DNA of 64,000 nucleotides from Candidatus Sodalis endolongispinus (GTDB lineage Bacteria; Pseudomonadota; Gammaproteobacteria; Enterobacterales; Enterobacteriaceae): NCBI RefSeq assembly GCF_018777395.1, contig NZ_JAFJYC010000001.1, positions 682,001 to 746,000 of the forward strand, read 5' to 3'. Shown piece by piece: positions 31,964 to 45,626 of this stretch (position 1 is its first letter; each line of letters starts with the position of its first letter). The notes under the pieces were generated by a model. It saw only the letters and a program-made list of their open reading frames with translations, ran no database searches and was not told where the DNA came from. The position numbers and the translations under genes were made by a program.

Positions 31964-33037
31964 ATGAAAAAAATGATGATTTCCACATTGGTTGCCGCCG
32001 CCACACTCTTTGCGGTAGCGAATCAGGCTCACGCTGGGGCCACTTTAGACGCGGTCAAGAAAAAAGGCTTTATTCAATGCGGTATCAGTGATGGCTTACC
32101 GGGGTTCTCTTACGCTGATGCCAGCGGGAAATTCACCGGTCTGGATGTGGATGTTTGCCGTGCCGTTGCCGCGGCTGTGTTTGGCGATGCAAGCAAAGTG
32201 AAGTACACCACGCTGACCGCTAAAGAGCGCTTTACCGCGCTGCAGTCGGGTGAAGTCGATATTCTGTCGCGCAATACCACTTGGACCTCATCTCGTGACG
32301 GCAACATGGACTTTGTTTTCGCCGGTGTGAACTATTACGACGGCATTGGTTTCCTGACCCATAACAAAGCCGGCCTGAAGAGCGCCAAAGACCTGGACGG
32401 CGCTACCGTCTGCCTGCAATCCGTTACCGACACCGAATTAAACGTGGCCGACTTTTTCCGCGCCAATAAAATGCAATACACGCCGGTTACCTTCGATCGC
32501 GCCGACGAGAGCGCCAAAGCGCTGGAATCTGGCCACTGCGATACCCTGGCAACCGACCAGTCTGGTCTGTACGCGCTGCGGATCAAGTTAAGCAAACCCG
32601 ATGACTGGGTGGTGTTGCCGGAAGTGATTTCTAAAGAGCCGCTGGGGCCGGTCGTGCGCCGCGGCGGCGGCGATTGGTTCACTATCGTGAAATGGTCGCT
32701 GTACGCCATGCTTAACGCTGAGGAAATGGAAATCACCTCGCAAAACGTTGATGAGCTGACCGCCAACCCGAAAAATCCGGATATGGCCTATTTGCTCGGC
32801 AAAGAAGGTCATTATGGTGAAGAGCTGAAGTTGTCCAACGACTGGGCGCACAACATCATCAAGCAGGTCGGCAATTACGGCGAATCATTTGAACGCAACG
32901 TGGGTCAGGGTAGCGATCTGAAAATCAAGCGCGGTTTGAACGCCTTATGGAATCACGGCGGCATCCGGTACGTTAATAGCTGCCACAGTTCAGGAGCACC
33001 GGTGACGCCGGTGCTTTTTCTTCGATTTTCCTGCTGA
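31964..33037 (+). CDS. aapJ: General L-amino-acid ABC transporter, binding protein, with altered C-terminus
   Basis: The periplasmic receptor of the AapJQMP system (E. coli YhdW). ATG 31964 opens a signal peptide (ISTLVAAATLFAVANQAHAG). The mature part has GFIQCGISDGLPGFSYAD, LSRNTTWTSSRDGNMDFVFAGVNYYDG and LATDQSGLYALRIKL. The family ends at about GGIQYAPPVR and a stop. Here GGI is followed by a small out-of-frame deletion near 32963-32972, so the old stop (in CCGGTACGTTAA) is missed and about 18 foreign residues follow. The change touches only the tail, so function may survive. Confidence 0.88.
   Translation: MKKMMISTLVAAATLFAVANQAHAGATLDAVKKKGFIQCGISDGLPGFSYADASGKFTGLDVDVCRAVAAAVFGDASKVKYTTLTAKERFTALQSGEVDILSRNTTWTSSRDGNMDFVFAGVNYYDGIGFLTHNKAGLKSAKDLDGATVCLQSVTDTELNVADFFRANKMQYTPVTFDRADESAKALESGHCDTLATDQSGLYALRIKLSKPDDWVVLPEVISKEPLGPVVRRGGGDWFTIVKWSLYAMLNAEEMEITSQNVDELTANPKNPDMAYLLGKEGHYGEELKLSNDWAHNIIKQVGNYGESFERNVGQGSDLKIKRGLNALWNHGGIRYVNSCHSSGAPVTPVLFLRFSC
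32995..33020 (+). terminator. Stem-loop between aapJ and aapQ
   Basis: Perfect 8-bp stem (AGCACCGG / CCGGTGCT) with a TGACG loop and a following TTTTT. It would give partial termination after the abundant binding-protein transcript. The extended reading frame of aapJ now runs through it, so ribosomes may interfere with folding. Confidence 0.8.
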
Positions 33038-33046
33038 GGCTTACTT

Positions 33047-34114
33047 ATGCAACACCGCCCAACCGTAACGGGAAACTTCTCCCTGACCAACCCTGCGGTT
33101 CGCGCCTGGATTTATCAGATTCTGTCCGTTGTGGTCCTGGTACTGTTTGTCGGCCATCTGGTGCATAACACCCTGACCAACCTCAACCACCGCGGCATTA
33201 CCTCCGGTTTCGACTTTCTCAATAACGCCGCCGGGTTTGGCATAGTACAGCATCTTATTGATTTTGAACAAGGCGACACTTACGGGCGGGTCTTTGTCGT
33301 CGGCCTGCTTAATACACTGCTGGTGTCGGCGCTGTGTATCGTGTTCGCCTCGATACTGGGGTTTATTGTCGGCCTGTACAGACTGTCCGAAAACTGGCTG
33401 CTGCGCAAACTCTCCACGTTATATATTGAAATCTTCCGCAATATTCCGCCGCTGCTGCAAATCTTCTTTTGGTACTTCGCCGTCCTGCGCAACCTGCCGG
33501 GCCCCCGTCAGGCGGTAAACGCTTTCGACCTCGCGTTTCTCAGTAACCGTGGATTGTATTTGCCCGCCACCGACGCCGGACCGGGCGCATGGGCGACGGC
33601 CATCGCGCTGCTGGTGGCGCTGGCGCAGTTGATCGCCGGTCCCGCGATAGCCTGGGATGTTCCGCAGTTGCGCGGCTTCAATTTTCGCGGCGGCATGGCG
33701 CTGATTCCAGAACTGGCGGCGTTAACGCTGGCGTTATCGGTTTACACCTCGGCGTTTATTGCCGAGGTGATCCGCTCCGGCATTCAGTCGGTACCGTTCG
33801 GCCAGCATGAGGCGGCGGGCTCGCTTGGGCTGCCGAACCCGGTGACGTTAAACAAAGTGATCCTGCCGCAGGCAATGCGGGTGATCGTCCCTACCCTGAC
33901 CAGCCAATATCTCAATATCGTCAAGAACTCATCGCTGGCGGCCGCAATTGGCTATCCCGATATGGTGTCGTTGTTCGCCGGTTCCGTACTCAACCAGACC
34001 GGCCAGGCCATTGAGACCATTGCTATCACCATGGCGGTCTATCTGGTCATCAGCCTGGCGATTTCGCTGCTGATGAATATTTATAATAAGCGCAAAGCGC
34101 TGGTGGAACGCTGA
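33047..34114 (+). CDS. aapQ: General L-amino-acid ABC transporter, permease
   Basis: Inner-membrane permease (YhdX). 355 residues with about eight helices. The EAA loop SVPFGQHEAAGSLGLP, which contacts the ATPase, is present, and the IEIFRNIPPLLQIFFWYFAVLRNLPGPRQA segment is conserved. Relatives have about 390-400 residues. The difference seems to lie after AIALLVALAQ in the middle, so an in-frame loss of about 40 residues is likely. Whether it still folds is uncertain. Confidence 0.88.
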   Translation: MQHRPTVTGNFSLTNPAVRAWIYQILSVVVLVLFVGHLVHNTLTNLNHRGITSGFDFLNNAAGFGIVQHLIDFEQGDTYGRVFVVGLLNTLLVSALCIVFASILGFIVGLYRLSENWLLRKLSTLYIEIFRNIPPLLQIFFWYFAVLRNLPGPRQAVNAFDLAFLSNRGLYLPATDAGPGAWATAIALLVALAQLIAGPAIAWDVPQLRGFNFRGGMALIPELAALTLALSVYTSAFIAEVIRSGIQSVPFGQHEAAGSLGLPNPVTLNKVILPQAMRVIVPTLTSQYLNIVKNSSLAAAIGYPDMVSLFAGSVLNQTGQAIETIAITMAVYLVISLAISLLMNIYNKRKALVER

Positions 34115-34123
34115 GAGGTGCCG

Positions 34124-35230
34124 ATGACTATGACTTTATCTCCCCAAGAACACATCGCGCCGGCCGCGCGCAGTCAACTGGTCCTGGCGACACTTTGGAT
34201 CAAACGCAATCTGTTTTCCAGTGTCACGAATAGCATTCTGACATTGCTCTGCCTTTGGCTGTTGTGGACAGCCCTGCCGCCGCTGGTGGAGTGGGCGTTT
34301 ATCAAAGCCAATTGGCTGGGGACTTCACGCCTGGATTGCACCCGCGACGGCGCCTGCTGGGTGTTTATCCACGCGCGTTTCGGCCAGTTCATGTACGGAC
34401 TCTATCCCTTAGATCAGCGTTGGCGCATCAACGTCACTCTGGCGGTATGCATAATCTCGCTGCTGCCGAGGTTTTGGCACCGCATGCCGCGCCGCGGCCG
34501 CTATATCATCTGCTGGGCAATCGCGTTTCCCGTGTTCACCTGGATCATGCTGTACGGCGGTTTTTTTGGCCTCGGCCGCGTGGAAACCCGCCTATGTGGC
34601 GGCCTGACCCTCACCTTGATCATCGCCGCCGTGGGCATCGCCGGCGCGATGCCGTTGGGGATTGTCATGGCGCTGGCCAGGCGTTCATCAATGCCGGTGG
34701 TGAAATGGCTTGCCATCATCTTTATCGAATTCTGGCGCGGAGTTCCGCTGATTACCGTGCTGTTTATGTCTTCGGTGATGCTGCCGCTTTTCCTTTCCGA
34801 AGGCACCCAAATCGATAAACTTTTGCGGGCGTTGGTTGGCGTTATTATGTTCCAATCCGCCTATGTGGCGGAGGTGGTGCGTGGGGGGCTGCAAGCGCTG
34901 CCCAAAGGCCAAACCGAGGCGGCGGAATCCCTGGCGCTCGGTTATTGGCAAACCCATGGCCTTATCATCCTGCCGCAGGCGCTGAAAATGGTCATCACCG
35001 GGCTGGTCAATACCATCATCGCGCTGTTTAAAGACACCAGCCTGGTAGTCATCATAGGGTTATTTGATTTGTTTAGCAGCGTGCAGCAGGCGACGGTGGA
35101 CCCCGCCTGGCTAGGCATGTCCACCGAAGGTTATGTCTTTGCCGCGCTCGTGTATTGGCTTTTCTGTTTCAGCATGTCCCGCTATAGCCAGCATTTGGAA
35201 AAGCGTTTCCATACCGGACACCAGCATTGA
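34124..35230 (+). CDS. aapM: General L-amino-acid ABC transporter, second permease
   Basis: Pairs with AapQ in the membrane (YhdY). ATG 34124 is preferred over the GTG at 34118, because GAGAGG then stands at proper spacing. 368 residues: WVFIHARFGQFMYGLYPLDQRWRIN near residue 85, IIFIEFWRGVPLITVLFMSSVMLPLF near 200 and the EAA loop ALPKGQTEAAESLALGYWQT. It matches the E. coli protein along its whole length. Intact. Confidence 0.92.
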   Translation: MTMTLSPQEHIAPAARSQLVLATLWIKRNLFSSVTNSILTLLCLWLLWTALPPLVEWAFIKANWLGTSRLDCTRDGACWVFIHARFGQFMYGLYPLDQRWRINVTLAVCIISLLPRFWHRMPRRGRYIICWAIAFPVFTWIMLYGGFFGLGRVETRLCGGLTLTLIIAAVGIAGAMPLGIVMALARRSSMPVVKWLAIIFIEFWRGVPLITVLFMSSVMLPLFLSEGTQIDKLLRALVGVIMFQSAYVAEVVRGGLQALPKGQTEAAESLALGYWQTHGLIILPQALKMVITGLVNTIIALFKDTSLVVIIGLFDLFSSVQQATVDPAWLGMSTEGYVFAALVYWLFCFSMSRYSQHLEKRFHTGHQH

Positions 35231-35239
35231 GGTTTTTTT

Positions 35240-36007
35240 ATGAGCATGATGAAAATTAACGCCGCCACCGGAGACAACCTGATGATTACAATGAAAAATG
35301 TCAATAAGTGGTACGGGCAATTCCATGTTTTAAAAGACATCAATCTACAGGTGAAAGCCGGTGAACGCATTGTGTTATGCGTGCCTTCTGGATCGGGTAA
35401 ATCCACCACGATCCGCTGCATCAACCATCTTGAAGAGCATCAACAGGGCAGCATTGTGGTTGACGGTACCCTGCTCAATGACGACCTGCGCAATATTGAG
35501 CGCGTGCGCACCGAAGTCGGCATGGTGTTCCAGCACTTTAATCTGTTTCCGCATCTGACGGTGATGCAAAACTGCATTTTAGCCCCGACATGGGTGCGCA
35601 AGATACCTAAAAAAGAGGCCGAGGCGCTGGCAATGCACTATTTAGAACGGGTGCGTATCGCCGAGCACGCACAAAAATTTCCCGGTCAGCTATCTGGCGG
35701 GCAACAACAACGGGTAGCCATCGCCCGCTCGCTGTGCATGAAACCGAAAATCATGTTGTTTGACGAGCCGACCTCCGCGCTGGATCCCGAAATGGTGAAA
35801 GAAGTGCTGGATACCATGATCGGCCTGGCGGAAGACGGGATGACAATGTTGTGTGTAACCCATGAAATGGGTTTCGCCCGCACCGTGGCCGACCGGGTGA
35901 TCTTCATGGATCGCGGCGAGATTGTCGAACAGGCGCCGCCGGAGGCGTTCTTCGCCCAGCCGAAATCGGCGCTAACCCGCGCTTTCCTTTCTCAGGTCAT
36001 TCACTAA
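35240..36007 (+). CDS. aapP: General L-amino-acid ABC transporter ATPase, altered Walker A
   Basis: The ATP-hydrolysing subunit (YhdZ). 255 residues with [15 protein letters not shown] (signature), [14 protein letters not shown] (Walker B), the Q-loop in [14 protein letters not shown] and the switch His in VTHEMG. In the Walker A motif the first Gly of GPSGSGKST is Val here (codon GTG 35381-35383, residue 48). This Gly is nearly invariant, so activity may be reduced. Otherwise fully conserved. A strong terminator follows. Confidence 0.92.
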   Translation: MSMMKINAATGDNLMITMKNVNKWYGQFHVLKDINLQVKAGERIVLCVPSGSGKSTTIRCINHLEEHQQGSIVVDGTLLNDDLRNIERVRTEVGMVFQHFNLFPHLTVMQNCILAPTWVRKIPKKEAEALAMHYLERVRIAEHAQKFPGQLSGGQQQRVAIARSLCMKPKIMLFDEPTSALDPEMVKEVLDTMIGLAEDGMTMLCVTHEMGFARTVADRVIFMDRGEIVEQAPPEAFFAQPKSALTRAFLSQVIH

Positions 36008-36014
36008 TTTTCCC

Positions 36015-36041
36015 GGCGGGCGCTGGCCCGCCTTTTTCTTT
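36015..36041 (+). terminator. Terminator of aapJQMP
   Basis: Stem GGCGGGC / GCCCGCC with a GCTG loop, then TTTTTCTTTT, eight bases after the aapP stop. Confidence 0.9.
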
Positions 36042-36705
36042 TCGGCGCACGGCAAGTGACAGGCTCGCGCTGATGCCTGCCGGCAGCGCGTTGATAACAA
36101 CCTCAACGCTCGGCTCGCGGTCGGCTTCCTCTGTTTTTTCGTCAATAGACTATTGGCATTGTATTGGCGCGTTTGTTTCAGTGCAGCGCGGAAAATCCTA
36201 TAAGCACCTTAACCCCAGACAACCTGCCGCCAAGGAATAATATGACCACCCCTTCGCTATTCTTATTGCGATTTACCGACATTTACCCGTTATTCTCCAG
36301 GCTGCATACCGGCATACAACGGTCTTAACACTGCTCAGGCGGCATGCATGCATTATCAAGAATGGACCTGATATACGCCAGCAACTGCGGATTTACAATG
36401 GGCATCGACCAAATTAAAAAAAATGATGGCGGCAATCTACCTGGAGATAATGTAATCTCTCGCGACAGACTTTCTTGCCGGGCAATGAAAAAATGTTGAA
36501 AATCATGCGGAAAAATTTAACTGCATCTGATACACCATACTCCGCAGCCTATATTCACACCCGCACTTATTATGCGACTTTATAGTAACACGCGTTATCA
36601 TAAATCATTAAAATGGCGGAGAATTTTCCTGCAGGCGTTTTTTATATTGCACTTAATTAATGGATACTATATTTCCTCTGCAATAAAATACATAAGGAGT
36701 TTGCC
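36042..36705. other. AT-rich upstream region of the second effector-like gene
   Basis: No clear gene. Tiny frames at 36241 (28 codons) and 36396 (33 codons) could be remnants. From about 36560 the sequence resembles the region upstream of the gene at 20280: GTTATCATAAATC at about 36594-36606, then GCAGGCGTTTTTTATATTG at 36631-36649, 56 bases before the start codon. Confidence 0.55.
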
Positions 36706-37847
36706 ATGAACCCTACTACTTTCGATAAAACGAGACTTCAGCCCATTCCGCCTTCCTTGGTGCAAACCACTCATCATGATAGACCTGGCGCCTCAGTGGC
36801 CGACATTATAGAAAAGGTGTACCACACCCCCCCAGTTTCGAGTCTTTTATAGATTTTCAGCATAATATTTCCCATATCACATTGAGCGATATTAAGGCCG
36901 TGATAATTGGCGACATAACCTATTCTCTTAGTGGGGAAGGGGATAACAAAGTGTTTTCCATTGCCACCGATATGAATCCCGGAAAAGACATATATGGTGA
37001 ACCTATTACTGACGTCATTAGCAAACTCAATGAATTGTTACATCTTAAGCGGCTCACCACGGACAATGTCGCGTTACAACAGTCGACAGTAGAACAAAAC
37101 TCGCCCTCGCCAAGTTTGACCTCAGAGGTGACTGAAGAAGAATTTTCTTTAATTACCGCATCCGCTGAGGAAGATGATCTCCCCGGCCCGGAAGAATATC
37201 GGACGCTTATTGTCACGGAAGGCTGCCACCCACCAACCTATTCTCCCGCAGCGGGTCAACGGGAAGCCTATAGGGACGAATTAAGCCGCTATTTGCGTGG
37301 ACCTCTTCTGAAAGAAGTAAACCGCCACGGTACGAGCCCCTGGTGGCTGCGGCCGGTAGCCTGGGTCTGCGGGTTGTTTGGGGTTCACGGCGTAGTGCAA
37401 ACCAATTGTCTCTCTTGCGCCACAGCGGTGGCAGACACGCTGAAAGAAGGACAACTGCATTGCGCCGACCACACGTTGCGCGGTGGCAGCCACAGTCAAT
37501 TCTCAACCCTCAATAATGCGCAGGGTGGGATGCTTGACTCCATTGAGGCGATGTTGGACAAAGCGAATGCGCAACCGCAGTGCAATGCGGTGCTTTGCGT
37601 AAAGCGTCCACGCAGCTTTTGGAGCAGGCTATTCTCGCCCACCGATGGTCACGCCTGTAATGTGGTAAAAGTCGACCAGACGCTGTTTCTTGTTGATGCG
37701 CAAAAGAGACGTTGCCAGACACTTTCAATAACGGGCGATCGCGCCAACCAGCTGCGGCAAATAACACATTTTCTTGGTCCTATCGCCTATGGTCCGGGTT
37801 GCTTACAATGGTTTGATGTCGGATTTGAACGTTTTCCGGCGTCTTAA
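36706..37847 (+). pseudogene. Effector-like protein with papain-fold deamidase domain, frameshifted at C7
   Basis: ATG 36706 (AAGGAG site) opens MNPTTFDKTRLQPIPPSLVQ. At the C7 run 36827-36833 one more C would join HTPP to SFESFIDFQHNISHITLSDIK; without it a TAG follows at 36850. The downstream frame is open to 37847, giving about 380 residues if joined. The region after SDI (IGDITYSLSG...TDMNPGKDIYG) aligns with the gene at 20280. The C-terminal domain has TNCLSCATAVADTL (Cys codon 37407), DGHACNVVKV (His 37650) and FLVDAQ (Asp 37695): the order and spacing of papain-fold glutamine deamidases. Inferred to be a secreted toxin or effector. It has no close named relative that I can identify. 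Confidence 0.72.
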
Positions 37848-37957
37848 GAGACTCCTCTGGCGCGGTGTTCGCTTGACCCGCACGCCGTACCAACCTATTT
37901 AACTTGCCTATGGCATGTGACTTTGGGTGCTACCGACAAGCCTTTTGAGCAGTGGAT

Positions 37958-39063
37958 TTATTTTAGCAGCACGTCATATTGCGGGTTGAACTCATCAAAT
38001 ATGGGCAGCGCTATATTTACTGCGCACCGAGCGCAGCAGGGGGAAAGCCGCAGCACGATTTTCGCCAGCAGCGGCTGTGGCATCAAACCACCGATGATCA
38101 CCGCTTCAGGATCAAACACGCATTCAAGAATATTGATCGCTTGGCGCGCCGCCGGCAGTACCGAGGTTACCCAGCGGTCAAAATACGCCGCCGGCGCCTT
38201 GAGCAGGTCTTCCGGCAGCGCGGTAAGCGGATCCAGTCCACAGGCTTCCCAGGCCGTCTGCAGTGACAGATAACGTTCGAGACAGCCGCGATTGCCGCAG
38301 TAGCATTGCCGCCCGTCAGGCCGTACCACCATATGCCCTACTTCTCCGGCGTTTTGCGCGTGACCACCATAGACCTGACCATCGGTGAATATCCCTGCGC
38401 CCAGACCAGTGCCCAAATATAGATAGACGAAAGAATCAAGCCGCTTCGCCACACCGTGAAATCGCTCGCAGATAGCAGCCACCGTGGCGTCATTCTCCAG
38501 CGTCACCGGCCACCCAGTCGCGGCGGATAGCCGCCCGACGATATCCACATGCTCCCAGCCATGTAACGTGGTGGTGCCTTCTGATGAAAGCCCTTCAACG
38601 CCAAACGGGCCGGGCATCACGATCCCGATACCCAGCATCTTGCGCCAATCAATCGCCGTCTGTTGCTTCATGTCCAGCAGCTGTTGAGTAATCATCGCAA
38701 TTGTGGCGCCTGGCTGGGGCTTTTGCATCAAAGTGAAGCGCCTTGCGCGCACCGCGCCAGAAAGATCGACCAATATTATCAACAAACTTTGGTGGTCAAG
38801 ATGAATGCCGATTGAGTAAGCGCTGTCCGGATTTAACGTTACCGGAATCGCCGGCTGCGCGCGCCATCACGCCGGGGCAGATGCGCGGAAAGAATACCCG
38901 CCTGTTGCAAATCGCCGACGATATTGGAAACCGTTTGTGGCGTCAGCGCCGTTAAGCGCGCCAGCTCCGCACGGGTCAATTCACCGTTCAAGCGGATAGC
39001 TTCAATAATAACCCGCCTGTTATGGGCTTTGGCGTGTTCGAGATTGGTGCCTGAGGTTCTCAT
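37958..39063 (-). pseudogene. ROK-family transcriptional repressor, frameshifted
   Basis: An NagC/Mlc-type regulator. ATG 39063 opens a winged helix-turn-helix (LTRAELARLTALTPQTVSNIV, residues 29-49). In the GCGCGC tract at 38857-38864 the frame breaks after LPRRDGAR. The other frame continues with QPAIPVTLNPDSAYSIGIHLDH. The sugar-kinase-like part keeps LENDATVAA, GEVGHMVV and the zinc motif CYCGNRGCLERY, and ends at 37958. Its target sugar and operon are unknown, and nothing adjacent looks like a sugar operon. Confidence 0.85.
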
Positions 39064-39470
39064 TATCTTTTTCCACCCGTCATCATGGTAGCAGTATGCG
39101 TGAGAGAAAATAGGTCAATCAACTTGATTTATAAAGCGGACAAAGTCTGCTCAGACTATCTACTCTACTGGAATAAAAGCAAATGATTGGCAGATCATAC
39201 AACGAATTATTATGCAGCAATTAAAGCAATTCAGTTTATTTAATCATATTACCCAGCGCTTTCTGCCGACGCACTCGCGAGGGTACCGAACCAGTAATAT
39301 GGTAGAATCACTAAGTGGATAGATTAAACAGACTGAATGGATAAAAAAGGGGGATAGATGAAACTGGCCGAAGGGATAATGAATCTGGCTATCCTACTAG
39401 AGCGGTCCAATATAGAAACCGATCGATTAAGTCAGTGGTAAACAACGATAACGGTCGAATCATAGTTAAG
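39064..39470. other. Gap between the ROK pseudogene and the rRNA operon end
   Basis: Mostly AT-rich. Contains a 27-codon frame at 39358-39441 (MKLAEGIMNLAILLERS) with a strong AAGGGGGAT ribosome site. The opening resembles DIP1984-type proteins and may be a relic. Nothing else is recognised. Confidence 0.35.
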
Positions 39471-39500
39471 AAAAAAGCCCTCTGCGCTAGCAGAGGGCTT
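39471..39500 (-). terminator. Terminator of the rRNA operon
   Basis: On the minus strand, AGCCCTCTG / CAGAGGGCT stem around CTAGCG followed by six T, just beyond the last 5S gene. Confidence 0.9.
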
Positions 39501-39508
39501 CTAAATGG

Positions 39509-39627
39509 ATGCCTGGCAGTTCCCTACTCTCGCATGGGGAGACCCCACACTACCATCGGCGCTACGGCGTTTCACTTCTGAGTTCTGCATGGGGTCAGTG
39601 GGACCACCGCGCTAGTGCCGCCAGGCA
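39509..39627 (-). rRNA. 5S rRNA, distal copy, one base shorter
   Basis: 119 bases against 120 in the other copy. It lacks one base at about 39597 (GGGGTCAGTGGG instead of GGGGTCAGGTGGG on the plus strand), in the helix III/loop B region. Otherwise nearly identical to the proximal copy. Last gene of the operon, after tRNA-Thr, as in E. coli rrnD. Confidence 0.95.
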
Positions 39628-39661
39628 AATTCCTTTACCGAACTCGTACCGTTATAATGTC

Positions 39662-39737
39662 TGGTGCTGATACCCAGAGTCGAACTGGGGACCTCACCCT
39701 TACCAAGGGTGCGCTCTACCAACTGAGCCATATCAGC
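39662..39737 (-). tRNA. tRNA-Thr (GGT)
   Basis: 76 bases including encoded CCA, with the cloverleaf intact, nearly identical to E. coli thrV. Anticodon GGT in CTTGGTAAG. Lies between the two 5S genes. Confidence 0.96.
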
Positions 39738-39781
39738 GTGCTCCTTTTGTCACCCCGTGCTGACCCGGTGCGACGTATTGG

Positions 39782-39901
39782 ATGCCTGGCAGCTCCCTAC
39801 TCTCGCATGGGGAGACCCCACACTACCATCGGCGCTACGGCGTTTCACTTCTGAGTTCTGCATGGGGTCAGGTGGGACCACCGCGCTAGTGCCGCCAGGC
39901 A
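39782..39901 (-). rRNA. 5S rRNA, proximal copy
   Basis: 120 bases, full length, E. coli-like from TGCCTGGCGG to CTGCCAGGCAT. Follows 23S after about 180 bases. Confidence 0.97.
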
Positions 39902-40079
39902 AATTCTCTCTCCGTGCCGCTCCCGCCGCACAGACTGCTCTTGCCGCCCGACCATCACTTGCGTGACCGTCGGGCATTATCCGGAACATCGCTGATATCG
40001 TCTCGTCTCTTGCGTTTTTGACGTCAACGTTCGCTTTCGCTCTCGTCTCGCACACGCTCTCAAACAGCTCAGGTGTTGT

Positions 40080-43084
<3,005 letters not shown>

Positions 43085-43476
43085 TCACAACCCTGAGCTG
43101 TCTGCACCTTGTCCGACAGGCTGCACGACCGAAATCCGGCGTTGCGCGGTACTCGGCATCCTCATGGACATACAGTCCACCGCGGTGCCTGCGTGCCGTG
43201 CGCCTGGGCTTTCAGCCGTTCGCGCCGTCTCGCTCGAGTATCGCCATACAGGCGAGACCCGGCGTAGTCTGCGAAGACCGCGCGGAGACAACAGTGCCTG
43301 TCGCGCTACAGTGATAACGCTTACGCGTTATCTCAGGTTTGCTTACTTCGTTTGAGAGACTCGCATACTGAGTTTGCACTTCAGCATGTGTTTCAAATTT
43401 TCAGCTTGTTCCGGATTGTTAAAGAGCGGTATTTCGCAGCTCGCTTGATAAACGCGCTCTGAAATAAAAAGCAAAG
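43085..43476 (-). promoter_or_regulatory. Spacer between tRNA-Glu and 23S, with boxA
   Basis: 392 bases without a gene. Contains a boxA-like antitermination element (on the minus strand CGCTCTTTAACAA, 43416-43428) and the 23S processing stem region. Confidence 0.75.
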
Positions 43477-43552
43477 TGGCGTCCCCTAGGGGGTTCGAAC
43501 CCCTGTTACCGCCGTGAAAGGGCAGTGTCCTAGGCCACTAGACGAAGGGGAC
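43477..43552 (-). tRNA. tRNA-Glu (TTC)
   Basis: 76 bases including CCA, almost identical to E. coli tRNA-Glu. Anticodon TTC in CCTTTCACGG. The only tRNA in the 16S-23S spacer, as in E. coli rrnC (gltU). Confidence 0.97.
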
Positions 43553-43771
43553 ACGAAAACGCGGGCAACGTATCGCATGACTTTTACGCGGCAGAGACCG
43601 CTTTAAGTCAGGTAACCCTGACCGCAAAAGCGCCGTTAACGTCGTCGCCCAGCCGCCGATAGCTTTACCCCCGTTCGCCAGGCGAACAGGAAAAAGCCGC
43701 CGACGGGCTGCTTTGCTCGTGACAGTTATCAGACAATCTGTGTGGACACGTCACTTAACGTATCGTTTTGA

Positions 43772-45313
<1,542 letters not shown>

Positions 45314-45488
45314 AAAGCTTGATGCTCAAAGAATTAAAACCGGTATTCATAAGAATATTCGTTGTTCACTCTTCAAGACTCGATATTTCGTGTATCGATA
45401 TCGTCTTGTGAGTGCCCACACAGATTGTCTGATAAATTGTTAAAGAGCAGTGCCGGGAGGCTGTTTTCTCGACCAGCGCGGGCGGCGT

Positions 45489-45516
45489 ATATTACGCCTT
45501 CCTCATTCAGAGTCAA
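45489..45516 (-). promoter_or_regulatory. rrn promoter P2
   Basis: -35 TTGACT (45511-45516) and -10 TAATAT (45489-45494) with a 16-base spacer, nearly the same as E. coli rrn promoters. Confidence 0.85.
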
Positions 45517-45598
45517 GCTTTTATTCTCCCGTAGCGGTCTGCCTGCCTCTGGCTGAGCCGGTGCGCCGCAGCGACTGTTCCCGGTCAGCAGAGGCTGC

Positions 45599-45626
45599 AT
45601 CATAGGGCCTAAACGTCCAGTGACAA
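45599..45626 (-). promoter_or_regulatory. rrn promoter P1
   Basis: -35 TTGTCA (45621-45626) and -10 TATGAT (45599-45604), 16-base spacer, with an AT-rich UP-like region upstream: the E. coli P1 pattern. Confidence 0.8.

Noticed and set aside
36241-36500. Peptides of 28 and 33 codons upstream of the effector-like gene
   Set aside because: No convincing ribosome sites or homology; at best remnants.
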